A stretch of 64,000 bases of DNA from Ramlibacter monticola (GCF_016722785.1 NZ_JAEQNE010000001.1:1240001-1304000), one strand, 5' to 3'; counted from the first letter of the stretch, positions 51,465 to 62,006 are shown. Translations and numbers: made by a program. Notes: a model not told the origin generated them from the sequence alone.

Positions 51465-53437
51465 TTGGTGAAATCGGCCACTTCTGCCTGATCGTCGCGC
51501 TGATGCTGGCGCTGGCGCAGGGCATCCTGCCCCTCGCGGGCGCCGCCAAGGGGCGCCCTGCGTGGATGGCGGTGGCGCAACCGGCGGCCCAGGGCCAGTT
51601 CCTGTTCGTCGCCATCGCGTTCGCGCTGCTGGTCGCGGCGTTCGTCAACAACGACTTCAGCATCCTGGTGGTGGCGCAGCACTCCAACACCCAGTTGCCC
51701 ACGCCCTACCGCGTCGCCGCGGTGTGGGGCGGCCACGAGGGCTCGATGCTGCTGTGGGTGCTGATGCTGGGCGTGTGGGGCGTGGCGGTGTCGATCTTCA
51801 GCAACCGGCTGCCGGGCGTGTTCGTCGCCCGCGTGCTGGGCGTGATGGGCCTCGTCGCTTCCGGCTTCCTCGCCTTCCTGCTGTTCACGTCCAATCCGTT
51901 CACGCGGCTGCTGCCGGCCGCCGCGGAAGGCCGCGACCTCAACCCGCTGCTGCAGGACCCGGGCATGGTGATCCACCCGCCGATGCTGTACATGGGCTAC
52001 GTCGGCTTCTCGGTGGCCTTCGCCTTCGCCATCGCGGCGCTGCTGTCCGGCCGGCTGGACGCCACCTGGGCGCGCTGGTCGCGCCCCTGGACCACCGTGG
52101 CCTGGATGTTCCTCACGATGGGCATCGCGCTCGGCAGCTGGTGGGCCTACTACGAGCTGGGCTGGGGCGGCTGGTGGTTCTGGGATCCGGTGGAGAACGC
52201 CTCCTTCCTGCCCTGGCTGGTCGGCACCGCGCTGATCCACTCCCTGGCCGTGACCGAGAAGCGCGGCGTGTTCCGCTCCTGGACCGTCCTGCTGGCGATC
52301 TTCGCCTTCTCCTTCAGCCTGCTGGGCACCTTCCTGGTCCGTTCGGGCGTGCTGACCTCCGTGCACGCCTTCGCGACCGACCCGAAGCGCGGCATCTTCA
52401 TCCTCGCCTTCCTGGTCGTGGTGGTGGGCGGCTCGCTCACGCTGTTCGCGGCCCGCGCGCCCAAGGTGGGCCTGGGCGGCGGCTTCTCCTCGGTCTCGCG
52501 CGAGTCGATGCTGCTGGTGAACAACGTGCTGCTCGCCGTGGCGGCCGCCAGCGTGATGCTGGGCACCCTGTACCCGCTGCTGCTCGACACGCTGGAGCTG
52601 GGCAAGATCTCCGTCGGCCCGCCCTACTTCGAGGCCGTGTTCGTGCCCCTGATGGCGCCCGCCGTCTTCCTGATGGGGGTCGGCCCGCTGGCGCGCTGGC
52701 GCGAAGCCACCCTGCCCGACCTGGTGAAGCGCCTGAAGTGGGCGCTGGTCGCCAGCGCCGTGGCCGCGGGCGTCTCCATCGCTTCCGGCGGCTCGCTGCT
52801 GGCCTCCTTCGGCATCCTGCTGTCCGCGTGGATCGTCAGCGCCACCGTCACGATGGTGCTGGAGCGCACCCGCCATGCCGGCGGCAACGTCGCGCAGCGC
52901 CTGGCGCGCGCGCCGAAGCTGCTGCCGCGCGGCGAGTGGGGCATGCTCCTCGCGCACCTGGGCGTCGCCGTCTTCATCTTCGGCGTCACCATGGTCAAGG
53001 CCTGGGAAGCCGAGAAGGACGTCAAGATGTCTCCGGGCACCAGCGCGGTCCTGGGCGGCTACACCTTCACCATGGAAAGCATGGGCGAGTACAACGGTCC
53101 CAACTACATCGCCCTCAAGGGCGTGGTGAAGGTCTCGAAGGGCGACCGCGTGGTGGACACCATGTACCCCGAGAAGCGCCTCTACACCGCGTCGCAGATG
53201 CCGATGACCGAGGCGGCCATCGACACCGGCCTGACCCGCGACCTGTACGTCTCCATCGGCGAGGCCCTGGAGGACAACAGCTTCGCCGTGCGCGTGCAGG
53301 TGAAGCCCTTCGTCGACTGGATCTGGGGCGGCGCCCTGCTGATGGCCCTGGGCGGCCTGCTGGCCGTCACCGACCGCCGCTACCGCGTGGCGCGCGAAGA
53401 GAAGGCGGCCGCCCGGTTCGCGGGGGCCAAGGCATGA
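51461..53437 (+). CDS. ccmF: Cytochrome c heme lyase subunit CcmF
   Basis: Large inner-membrane subunit (658 residues, about 15 helices) of the System I ligase that transfers heme from CcmE to apocytochrome. It has the FVNNDFSILVVAQHSNT start of the core, the WWD motif GGWWFWDPVENASFLPWL and the VRSGVLTSVHAFATDPKRG segment. In most bacteria it lies between ccmE and ccmG; here it is 21 kb away from them, on the opposite strand. Confidence 0.95.
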   Translation: MIGEIGHFCLIVALMLALAQGILPLAGAAKGRPAWMAVAQPAAQGQFLFVAIAFALLVAAFVNNDFSILVVAQHSNTQLPTPYRVAAVWGGHEGSMLLWVLMLGVWGVAVSIFSNRLPGVFVARVLGVMGLVASGFLAFLLFTSNPFTRLLPAAAEGRDLNPLLQDPGMVIHPPMLYMGYVGFSVAFAFAIAALLSGRLDATWARWSRPWTTVAWMFLTMGIALGSWWAYYELGWGGWWFWDPVENASFLPWLVGTALIHSLAVTEKRGVFRSWTVLLAIFAFSFSLLGTFLVRSGVLTSVHAFATDPKRGIFILAFLVVVVGGSLTLFAARAPKVGLGGGFSSVSRESMLLVNNVLLAVAAASVMLGTLYPLLLDTLELGKISVGPPYFEAVFVPLMAPAVFLMGVGPLARWREATLPDLVKRLKWALVASAVAAGVSIASGGSLLASFGILLSAWIVSATVTMVLERTRHAGGNVAQRLARAPKLLPRGEWGMLLAHLGVAVFIFGVTMVKAWEAEKDVKMSPGTSAVLGGYTFTMESMGEYNGPNYIALKGVVKVSKGDRVVDTMYPEKRLYTASQMPMTEAAIDTGLTRDLYVSIGEALEDNSFAVRVQVKPFVDWIWGGALLMALGGLLAVTDRRYRVAREEKAAARFAGAKA

Positions 53438-53919
53438 TCCACCTGCGACGCCTCGCCATCCTGTTGCTCGCCGCCTTCTGCGTGGCCCTTTCGGTGCGCG
53501 CCGCCGAAGCGCCGGAGATGGCCGACGACCCGGTGCTGGAAAAGCGCGTGAACGAGATCGGCCTGGAACTGCGCTGCCTCGTCTGCCAGAACCAGACCAT
53601 CGCCGACTCGCACGCCGGCCTCGCCGTGGACCTGAAGAACCAGATCCGCGAGCAGCTCAAGGCGGGCAAGAGCAACCGGCAGATCCTCGACTTCATGGTG
53701 GAGCGCTACGGTGACTTCGTCCTCTACCGCCCGCCGGTGAAGGCGACCACCTACCTGCTGTGGGCCGGCCCCTTCGTGCTGATGGCCATCGGCATCGGCG
53801 CCGCCGTCCTGATCGTGCGCCGCCGCCGCCAGGCCGTCGCGGAAGCGCCCCACCTCACCGAAGAACAACGCCGCCAGGCCGCCCGACTGCTCGCCGACGA
53901 GCCGGAGATCCGTTCATGA
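53434..53919 (+). CDS. ccmH: Cytochrome c maturation protein CcmH (CcmL type)
   Basis: A 161-residue thiol oxidoreductase: signal peptide, the redox motif LRCLVCQNQTIADS in a three-helix bundle and a C-terminal membrane anchor (GPFVLMAIGIGAAVLIV). It reduces or holds apocytochrome cysteines for CcmF. Overlaps ccmF and ccmI by 4 bases. Confidence 0.95.
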   Translation: MIHLRRLAILLLAAFCVALSVRAAEAPEMADDPVLEKRVNEIGLELRCLVCQNQTIADSHAGLAVDLKNQIREQLKAGKSNRQILDFMVERYGDFVLYRPPVKATTYLLWAGPFVLMAIGIGAAVLIVRRRRQAVAEAPHLTEEQRRQAARLLADEPEIRS

Positions 53920-55196
53920 CCATTGCTTTCTGGGCCAGCGTCGCCCTGCTGCTCGCAGGTGCGCTGCTGTTCGTGCTGCCGCCGCTGCTGCGGCCCGCCA
54001 CCACCCGCGCCGGCCTGTCGCCGATGGCCGCCTACCGCGACCAGCGCGCGCAGATCGACGCCGAGTTCGCGCAGGGCACGCTCACCAAGGAACAGCACGC
54101 GCAGGCGCTGGAGGAACTGCAGACCCGCGTGATCGAGGAAGTGGGCGAGGTCAGCGACGCGAAGCCGGTGACGCAGAAGCCGCAGTCGCGCGCCTTCGTC
54201 GCCACCATCGCCGCGCTGATCCCGGTCGGCGCGCTGGTGACCTATGCCGTGCTGGGCACGCCGGCGGCGCTGCACCCGGAGAGCGAGCAGCAGGCGGCCG
54301 GCCAGGAAGGCGGCCACGCGATGTCGCAGGAGCAGATCGAGTCCATGGTGCAGGCCCTGGCCACCAAGCTCGAGAAGAACCCGAACGACGCCAACGGCTG
54401 GCACATGCTGGCCCGCTCGTACGTCGTGTTCCAGCGCCTGCCGGAAGCGGCGCAGGCCTACGACCGCGCCTACAAGCTCAATGCGGGCGACCCCAACATG
54501 CTGGCCGACTACGCCGACGTGCTGGCCATGGTCAACGGCCGCAGCCTCGAAGGCCGGCCCGAGAAGCTGGTGGACGAGGCGCTGAAACTCGATCCCCAGA
54601 ACCAGAAGGCGCTCTCGCTGAAGGGCACCGCCTCCTTCAACCGCGGCGACTTCAACGGCGCCGCCGGCTGGTGGAAGAAGCTGCTGGCCACGGTGCCGCC
54701 GGGCTCGCAGCCGGCCGCCTCGATCCAGGCCAACATCGACCAGGCCCTGGCCGAAGCCGCCCGCGGCGGCGGCAAGGCGCCGGCGACGATGGCGGCCGCC
54801 GCGGCCGCCGCGCCGGCCGCGTCGCCGGCCGACAGCGCCCCGGCCAACCCGAACGCCACCGTCGAAGGCAGCGTGAGCGTCGCCGATGCGGTCAAGGGCA
54901 GCGTGCCGCAGGGCGCGACCCTGTTCGTGTACGCCCGGCCGGCCGACGGCAGCCGCATGCCGCTGGCCATCCTGCGCGCGCCGGCCGACAAGTTCCCGCT
55001 GCAGTTCAAGCTGGACGACTCCCTGGCGATGTCGCCCGAGTCGCGCCTCTCGCTGCGCCCGCAGGTGCAGCTGGTGGCGCGGATCTCGAAGTCCGGCAAT
55101 GCCGTGCCGCAGCCCGGCGACCTGACCGGCACGCTGGGCCCGGTGAAGGTCGGCACCCGCGACGTCAAGCTGGTGATCAGCGAGGTCGTGAAGTGA
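53916..55196 (+). CDS. ccmI: Cytochrome c maturation protein CcmI (CycH)
   Basis: Apocytochrome chaperone of 426 residues: two N-terminal helices (about 5-22 and 90-108) around a coiled cytosolic loop, then a periplasmic TPR domain (about 140-290) and a C-terminal beta domain (VEGSVSVADAVKGSVPQGAT, LFVYARPADGSRMPLAILR). The start overlaps the ccmH stop by 4 bases. Confidence 0.92.
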   Translation: MTIAFWASVALLLAGALLFVLPPLLRPATTRAGLSPMAAYRDQRAQIDAEFAQGTLTKEQHAQALEELQTRVIEEVGEVSDAKPVTQKPQSRAFVATIAALIPVGALVTYAVLGTPAALHPESEQQAAGQEGGHAMSQEQIESMVQALATKLEKNPNDANGWHMLARSYVVFQRLPEAAQAYDRAYKLNAGDPNMLADYADVLAMVNGRSLEGRPEKLVDEALKLDPQNQKALSLKGTASFNRGDFNGAAGWWKKLLATVPPGSQPAASIQANIDQALAEAARGGGKAPATMAAAAAAAPAASPADSAPANPNATVEGSVSVADAVKGSVPQGATLFVYARPADGSRMPLAILRAPADKFPLQFKLDDSLAMSPESRLSLRPQVQLVARISKSGNAVPQPGDLTGTLGPVKVGTRDVKLVISEVVK

Positions 55197-55696
55197 GGCG
55201 GCGGGCCGCGATCGCATCCGCGCTCGCTGCCTGCCTCAGCGGCTGCGACCGCCCTCCCGTCGCCGCAGACCGGCCCCGCTGGCCGGCCCTCCCCGTCACC
55301 GAGCTGAACGGCCGGCCCGCCACCCTGCCCGCCGCCAGCGGGCAGGCCCGCATCCTCAATCTCTGGGCGCTGTGGTGCGCCCCCTGCCGCGCGGAACTGC
55401 CGGCGCTGGAACGGCTCGGCCTGGCGCTGGCGGGCCGCGGCGTGCAGGTCTCCGCCATCGCGCTGTCGGACGACCTGTTCGCCGTCCGCGAATACCTCTC
55501 CGACCGGGCGGCGCGCCTGCACGGCGCCGTGATCGGGCCGCGCGAGCCGGTGGTCCGGCAGCTCGGGCTCGACGCCCTGCCCCAGACCTTCGTCGTCGCG
55601 CGCGACGGGGGCGTGCTGGCCTGCTGGATCGGCGCGCGCGACTGGGACGCCCCGTCCGTGCGCGCCGACCTGGACCGCCTGCTGAAAGACGCATGA
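55193..55696 (+). CDS. TlpA/CcmG-like thioredoxin lipoprotein
   Basis: A 167-residue exported thioredoxin-fold protein with redox site WALWCAPC and cis-proline region DALPQTFVV. A possible lipobox (CLSGC) lies at the end of the short signal. It starts with GTG in a GTGA overlap with the ccmI stop. By position it is a second reductant for apocytochrome thiols, parallel to CcmG at 27166-27696. Confidence 0.88.
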   Translation: MRRRAAIASALAACLSGCDRPPVAADRPRWPALPVTELNGRPATLPAASGQARILNLWALWCAPCRAELPALERLGLALAGRGVQVSAIALSDDLFAVREYLSDRAARLHGAVIGPREPVVRQLGLDALPQTFVVARDGGVLACWIGARDWDAPSVRADLDRLLKDA

Positions 55697-57024
55697 CCGC
55701 CATGACCACCGCCACCCCCCTTCCGGAACTGGCGGGCAAGCTCCCCGCGCCGCTGCGGCCGCGGCGCATGTCGCTGCGCGCCATCGGCGTGCTGGCCATC
55801 CTCGCCCTGATCATCCTGGCGACCGTGATGGTCACCTCCGCGCTGCTGTTCCGCGGCGCCGCGCAGTCGCACCTGGAGAACCTGGAAGCGGCGCACGGGC
55901 GCTACGAGCAGCTGCTGGAGAACCGGCAGGACGCCATGCGCGACGGCGCCGACCGCGTCCGGCTCGCCGCGATCGACGGGCAGCTGCTCGCCGCCGCCGC
56001 CGAGCGCCAGCAGCACCTGGCGACCACCCGGCACTACATCGACGGCAGCACCGTCACCATCGCCACCCTGGCCTGGGTGGGCATCACCTCGATCGGCGCG
56101 CTGGCCCTGCTGTTCTTCTCGCGCCTGGCCGGCGACATCGGCACGGTGCGCGCCCGCGCGCTGGCGATCCTGACCGGCGACCGCAGCGCCGGCAGGCCGC
56201 TGGCCCGCAGCGACGAATTGCGCGAACTGGGCGACGCCGTCGACAGCCTGGCCGTGGCCCTGGGCAAGCGCGAGCAGGCCCTGGCCGAAGAGCGCCGCCA
56301 CGTCATGCACCGGGAGAAGCTGGCCACCATCGGCTCGATGGCCGCCGGCGTGATCCGCGAGATCGGCAACCCGATCGCGGCCATCGACGGCTATGCGCGG
56401 GCGCTGCTGGAGGCGCGCGGCGCGGGCCCGGCCCCACAGGCCGGCGACGACGGCAGCGACGTCAGGCCGATCCTGCAGGAAACGGCGCGCCTGATCGCCA
56501 TCACGCGCGAGATCAACCGGCTGGCCGCCACCCCCGCGGCGCAGTGGCAGCTCGCCAGCGTCAACGAGATCGTCACCCAGGGCCTCGCCCTGCTGCGCTA
56601 CGAGCCGCGGCTGGAGGACGTGAAGGTCCACACCTCGCTCGATCCCATGCTGCCGGCGGTGAGTTGCTGCGCCGACCGGCTGGTGCAGCTGCTGATCAAC
56701 CTGGTGGCCAACGCCGCCGACGCGACCGCCGGCCTGCCGGCCCACACGGCGCGGCTGGAGATCGCCACCCGCGAGGCCGACGGCGGCATCGAGCTGCGCC
56801 TGGACGACAACGGCTGCGGCATGACGGACGAAGTGCGCGCGCGCGCCTTCGAGCCGCTGTTCACCACCAAGCCCGCGGGCCAGGGCACGGGCCTGGGCCT
56901 GCCGCTGTGCCGCGCGGTCGCCGAGGAGCACGGGGGCCGGATCGCGCTGGAACCCCTGCCGGAGGGCGGCACCCGGGTCACTCTGTGGCTGCCGCTCGAA
57001 CAGGACAGGCTCCCGGTAAACTAG
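55693..57024 (+). CDS. Histidine-kinase-like membrane protein lacking the phospho-acceptor His
   Basis: A 443-residue protein with two helices (about 27-53 and 115-140) around a small periplasmic loop, a HAMP-like segment, a HisKA-like helix pair and a full HATPase_c domain (N-box NLVANAADAT, DDNGCGM, TTKPAGQGTGLGLPL). At the H-box the sequence is AAGVIREIGNPIAAI: residue 222 is Arg (CGC) where the family has His (usually CAC or CAT) in HEI.NPL. As written it cannot autophosphorylate in the usual way. It overlaps the thioredoxin gene by 4 bases and precedes its presumed partner regulator by 5. Confidence 0.88.
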   Translation: MTAMTTATPLPELAGKLPAPLRPRRMSLRAIGVLAILALIILATVMVTSALLFRGAAQSHLENLEAAHGRYEQLLENRQDAMRDGADRVRLAAIDGQLLAAAAERQQHLATTRHYIDGSTVTIATLAWVGITSIGALALLFFSRLAGDIGTVRARALAILTGDRSAGRPLARSDELRELGDAVDSLAVALGKREQALAEERRHVMHREKLATIGSMAAGVIREIGNPIAAIDGYARALLEARGAGPAPQAGDDGSDVRPILQETARLIAITREINRLAATPAAQWQLASVNEIVTQGLALLRYEPRLEDVKVHTSLDPMLPAVSCCADRLVQLLINLVANAADATAGLPAHTARLEIATREADGGIELRLDDNGCGMTDEVRARAFEPLFTTKPAGQGTGLGLPLCRAVAEEHGGRIALEPLPEGGTRVTLWLPLEQDRLPVN

Positions 57025-57029
57025 CCGGC

Positions 57030-58427
<1,398 letters not shown>

Positions 58428-58543
58428 GGCGCGACGTCGTCATGGCTTAGGCGCGCCCTTGGCGGGATCGCGCGACAATCGACGCGCGAATCCGCGTCCG
58501 GAGCACACCAGGGCATGGGCCCGGTTCTTGCAGAGGATGGGGA

Positions 58544-59071
58544 ATGAACGCCGCCACCACCCGCCTCCTTCTCCGGTGCACCCTGTGGATGGGTGCGCTG
58601 TTCGCTGCGACGGCGCTGTACGCCGGGCCCGCCGAGGACTTCGCGCAGGGCGAGGCCGCCCTGCTCGCCGGCGATCTTCCGACGGGCATGAACCTGATGC
58701 GCAAGGCCGCCGACCAGAACCATGCCAAGGCGCAGGCCCGCCTGGGCGACCTGTTGCGATCGGCCGAATTCGAAAAGGAAGCCGTCGTCATGTACCGCAA
58801 GTCGGCCGACCAGGGCGAGCCCGCGGGCGAATATGGCCTGGGACGCGCCTATGCCGACGGCGCGGGCGTCGAGAAGAACGCCGCGACCGCCCTCGAGTGG
58901 TACCGCAAGGCCGAGAAGAAGAACCATGCGCCGGCGCTGGATGCGCTCGCGCGGGCCTACCGCACGGGCACCCTGGGCTTGCCGAAGGACCTGGAACAGG
59001 CCAAGGCCTACGACGAGCGCGCGCGCGCCCTGGCGGCAGCCCAGGCCGGCACGCAGGGGGCGGCCCGTTGA
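58544..59071 (+). CDS. SEL1-type repeat protein, secreted
   Basis: A 175-residue periplasmic protein with a signal peptide (WMGALFAATALYAGP) and about three SEL1/TPR units (MNLMRKAADQNHAKAQARLG, VVMYRKSADQGEPAGEYGLG, LEWYRKAEKKNHAPALDALA). Such solenoids bind partner proteins. It begins a second small operon with the monoheme cytochrome and the propeller after it; its stop overlaps the next start. Confidence 0.88.
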   Translation: MNAATTRLLLRCTLWMGALFAATALYAGPAEDFAQGEAALLAGDLPTGMNLMRKAADQNHAKAQARLGDLLRSAEFEKEAVVMYRKSADQGEPAGEYGLGRAYADGAGVEKNAATALEWYRKAEKKNHAPALDALARAYRTGTLGLPKDLEQAKAYDERARALAAAQAGTQGAAR

Positions 59072-59409
59072 TCTCGATTCTGGCGCTGCGGCGGCCGTCA
59101 TTCCCGCGAACGGGAATGGCCTGCATGGCGGCCTTGCTGGCACTCCTGGGCGCACCCGCCGGGGCGGCGGACATCACCAAGGGGGGGTCCCTCTACGCGA
59201 CCCACTGCGCCGTGTGCCACGGCGCCAGGGGAGCTCCCCCGGTCATGCCCGCGGCGACCGATTTCCGCCGGGTCGAGTCGTTGATGCGGCCCGACATGCA
59301 AGTGCTCCTGTCGATCAAGAACGGCAAGGGCGCCATGCCCGGTTATTTCGGCATCCTCCGGGACCAGCAGATCCTGGATGTGATCGCCTTCCTGAGGACC
59401 CTGAGCTGA
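59068..59409 (+). CDS. Monoheme cytochrome c
   Basis: A 113-residue exported cytochrome with one heme site (CAVCHGARG) and a likely distal Met in NGKGAMPGYFG. I use a TTG start that overlaps the previous stop (TTGA) and has AGGGGG upstream; an ATG at 59116 would give a shorter signal (MACMAALLALLGAPAGA) but has a poor ribosome site. It resembles the single-c domains of the proteins at 31552-33895. Confidence 0.85.
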   Translation: MISILALRRPSFPRTGMACMAALLALLGAPAGAADITKGGSLYATHCAVCHGARGAPPVMPAATDFRRVESLMRPDMQVLLSIKNGKGAMPGYFGILRDQQILDVIAFLRTLS

Positions 59410-60491
59410 TGACAAGAACGATCTCCCGGCGCGCCGCGCTGTCCCTGGCGCTCCTGGCCGGCACCGCGGCCTTCGCGCAGCAACCCAATGGCGGCAAGCC
59501 CGCGGCCGGCGCCTGGCGCGTGCTCGACTCCTTCGAGGTGGGCGAAGGCGTCTACGTGCGGGCCCTGAAGCTGGAGGAGAAGCGCAACGTGATGTGGGTC
59601 GGCACCTCCTCCGGGGTGCACGAGGTCGACCTCAAGTCGCTCAAGCCCACCAGCACCTTCACCCGCAAGGAAGGCCTCGCCAACGAATACGTGTTCTCGG
59701 TGGGCGTCGACCACCAGGGCAACAAGTGGTTCGGCACCAATGCCGGCGGCGTCTCCCGCTACAACAACGGCCAGTGGAAGACCTTCTTCCCGATGCACGG
59801 GCTGGCCGACTACTGGGTCTACTGCTTCGCCAGCCAGAAGGACGGCACGCTGTGGATCGGCACCTGGGCCGGCACGAGCCGGGTCGACGCCAAGACCGGC
59901 AAGTTCACCAACTACGTGCGCGAACTGATCAACGAGTGGGTCTACGGCCTCGGCGTCGACAAGCAGGACCGCGTGTGGTTCGGCACCGAGGGCGGCGTGT
60001 CGATGTTCGACGGCAAGACCTGGAAGAGCTGGACGCACAAGGACGGCCTCGGCGCGCCGAACACCGACCAGCTCCCCTTCTCGACCAACACGGGCCTGGG
60101 CACGCGCTCGCGCCACGACCTCGCCACGATGAACGAGGGCCGCCCGACCTACAACCCCAACTACACGTTCGCCATCCACGTCGATCCGCAGGACAACGTG
60201 TGGGCCGGCACCTGGGGCGGCGGCATCGCCAGGTTCGACGGCAAGAAGTGGACGAACATGAATTCCAAGGACGGCCTCGCGGGGAACATCGTGTATTCGA
60301 TCGCCCAGACGAAGGACGGCGCGATGTGGTTCGGCACGAACCGCGGCGTCTCCCGCTGGGACGGCAGGAACTGGCAGAACTTCGGCCGCAAGGAAGGCCT
60401 GCTGGAAGAGAACGTCTACGCACTCGCCGTCACCCCGAGTGGCGAAGTCTGGGCCGGCACCCGCAAGGGCGTGGCCCGCATCGGCCGCTAG
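59409..60491 (+). CDS. Secreted beta-propeller of the two-component-regulator-propeller (Reg_prop) type
   Basis: A 360-residue protein with a twin-arginine-like signal (SRRAALSLALLAGTAAFA). It is built of Reg_prop-type blades ending W.GT..G..R: NVMWVGTSSGVHEVD, GNKWFGTNAGGVSRY, GTLWIGTWAGTSRVD, DRVWFGTEGGVSMFD, NVWAGTWGGGIARFD, AMWFGTNRGVSRWDG, EVWAGTRKGVARI. In kinases this fold is a sensor, but no signalling domain is attached. Start overlaps the previous stop by one base. Confidence 0.88.
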   Translation: MTRTISRRAALSLALLAGTAAFAQQPNGGKPAAGAWRVLDSFEVGEGVYVRALKLEEKRNVMWVGTSSGVHEVDLKSLKPTSTFTRKEGLANEYVFSVGVDHQGNKWFGTNAGGVSRYNNGQWKTFFPMHGLADYWVYCFASQKDGTLWIGTWAGTSRVDAKTGKFTNYVRELINEWVYGLGVDKQDRVWFGTEGGVSMFDGKTWKSWTHKDGLGAPNTDQLPFSTNTGLGTRSRHDLATMNEGRPTYNPNYTFAIHVDPQDNVWAGTWGGGIARFDGKKWTNMNSKDGLAGNIVYSIAQTKDGAMWFGTNRGVSRWDGRNWQNFGRKEGLLEENVYALAVTPSGEVWAGTRKGVARIGR

Positions 60492-60523
60492 GCCCGACCC
60501 GACAACGAAATTTAGGAGCTCAC

Positions 60524-61792
60524 ATGCAGTTCGGTCACAAGACGATGGCGGTGCTGGTCATCGCCCTGGGCGGCGTCATCGCCGGTGCCTACACCCTCGG
60601 CCGCAAGGCCGCCAGCCCCGCCGCCCCGCAGGTGGCCGCCGCCGGCAGCCAGCAGGCCATGGGCGGCGCGCCGGAAGGCGCGCCCGCCGGCAACGTGCAG
60701 GCCCCCGCGGGCCATCCCCCGGTCGCCGAAGGCGGCGCGCCCCCGACGGAGGGCAAGGTCAAGATCGACCCGAACGCGAAGTTCGTGCACTTCCGCGTCG
60801 GCAACCGCAACGTCAAGGACATCCTGGCCGAAGGCGACACGGTCTGGGTCGGCACTTCCGGCGGCGTGATCCGCTACAACACCAAGACCGACGAATACAA
60901 GCTGTTTGACACGCGCGCAGGCCTGCTGTCCAACGGCGTGTTCCACATCAGCCGCCTGGACGGCAAGCTGGCCGTGGGCACCTACGGCGGCGGCCTCTCG
61001 CTGATGGACGAAGCCACCGGCAAGATGGAAACCTTCAACATCCCCGACGGCCTGGGCGATGCCTTCGTCTACGACGTGCTCAAGACGAAGAACGGCGACG
61101 TCTGGATCGCGACCTGGTCGGGCGTGAACCGCATCAAGGGCGGCAACCTGAAGGACCGCACGAAGTGGGAACTGCACACCGTCGCCTCCACCAAGGGCGG
61201 CCTGCCGAACGACTGGGTCTACGGCCTGGCCGAGGGCAAGGACGGCATCGTGTGGCTGGCCACCGAAGGCGGCCTGGCACGCTGGGTCGAGGGCAAGTGG
61301 GACAACTGGAATCACGCCAAGGGCCAGGGCGCGCCCTATGAAGTGGTGAAGGACGACCTCGCGTTCAAGAACGACCCGTCCAAGGTCTCGAGCCACCACG
61401 CCCGCCAGAAGCAGGAGATGGGGCTGCAGGGCATCGACACCGCGTACAACCCGAACTACATCGTCTCGCTGGTGGCCGCGAAGGACGGCACCGTGTGGGC
61501 CGGCACCTGGGGCGGCGGCCTGGCGCACTTCGACGGCAAGCAGTTCCGCAACTACACGGTCAAGGACGGCCTGCCGGGCAACCACGTGTTCATGCTGCAC
61601 CAGGCCAAGGACGGCGACCTCTACGTCGGCACCAACGCCGGCGTGACCAAGTTCCGGGACGACAAGTTCAGCGCCCCGCTGACCACCGCCGACGGCCTGT
61701 TCTCCAATGCCGTGTTCTCGATGGACACCGGCGCGGACGGCAGCCTGTGGGTCGGCAGCTTCGGCGGCGTGGCCCACATCGGCAAGAAGTAA
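60524..61792 (+). CDS. Membrane-anchored Reg_prop beta-propeller protein
   Basis: A 422-residue paralogue of the preceding protein with an N-terminal helix (MAVLVIALGGVIAGAYTLG) that is an anchor or signal, a Pro/Ala/Gly-rich spacer (about 30-75) and a propeller (DTVWVGTSGGVIRYN, GIVWLATEGGLARWVEG, GTVWAGTWGGGLAHFDG, GDLYVGTNAGVTKF, GSLWVGSFGGVAHIG). AGGAG lies 7 bases before the ATG. It closes the cytochrome region; a strong terminator follows. Confidence 0.88.
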   Translation: MQFGHKTMAVLVIALGGVIAGAYTLGRKAASPAAPQVAAAGSQQAMGGAPEGAPAGNVQAPAGHPPVAEGGAPPTEGKVKIDPNAKFVHFRVGNRNVKDILAEGDTVWVGTSGGVIRYNTKTDEYKLFDTRAGLLSNGVFHISRLDGKLAVGTYGGGLSLMDEATGKMETFNIPDGLGDAFVYDVLKTKNGDVWIATWSGVNRIKGGNLKDRTKWELHTVASTKGGLPNDWVYGLAEGKDGIVWLATEGGLARWVEGKWDNWNHAKGQGAPYEVVKDDLAFKNDPSKVSSHHARQKQEMGLQGIDTAYNPNYIVSLVAAKDGTVWAGTWGGGLAHFDGKQFRNYTVKDGLPGNHVFMLHQAKDGDLYVGTNAGVTKFRDDKFSAPLTTADGLFSNAVFSMDTGADGSLWVGSFGGVAHIGKK

Positions 61793-61841
61793 GGCGGGAG
61801 AACCGTCGCCGCGGCTGCGGCAAGGGCCGCTCCAGAGCGGG

Positions 61842-61866
61842 ACGCCCGGCTTCGGCCGGGCGTTTT
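61842..61866 (+). terminator. Rho-independent terminator ending the cytochrome region
   Basis: Stem ACGCCCGGC (61842-61850), loop TTCG, GCCGGGCGT (61855-61863), then a short T-run. Confidence 0.88.
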
Positions 61867-61943
61867 CGTTGGGCCGGCCGACTCCCGCAGTCTTCGTCAT
61901 TCCGCGCCGGGACCGGCAGGGTATCCCCGTAGCCGGGAGGCCG

Positions 61944-61972
61944 TTGACTGATGGGCCGAGCGGGCATAGATT
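61944..61972 (+). promoter_or_regulatory. Sigma-70-type promoter of the dicarboxylate symporter gene
   Basis: TTGACT (61944-61949), a 17-base spacer and TAGATT (61967-61972). The start would be near 61979, about 28 bases before the ATG at 62007. Confidence 0.65.
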
Positions 61973-62006
61973 CCCTGCCTCCGGCGCGACAATGGAGAGT
62001 ACGGCG

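Noticed and set aside
58516..58532. Sigma-54-like element GGGCCCGGTTCTTGC before the SEL1 gene
   Set aside because: Spacing is right, but the predicted start falls one base before the ATG and leaves no leader; likely chance in GC-rich DNA.
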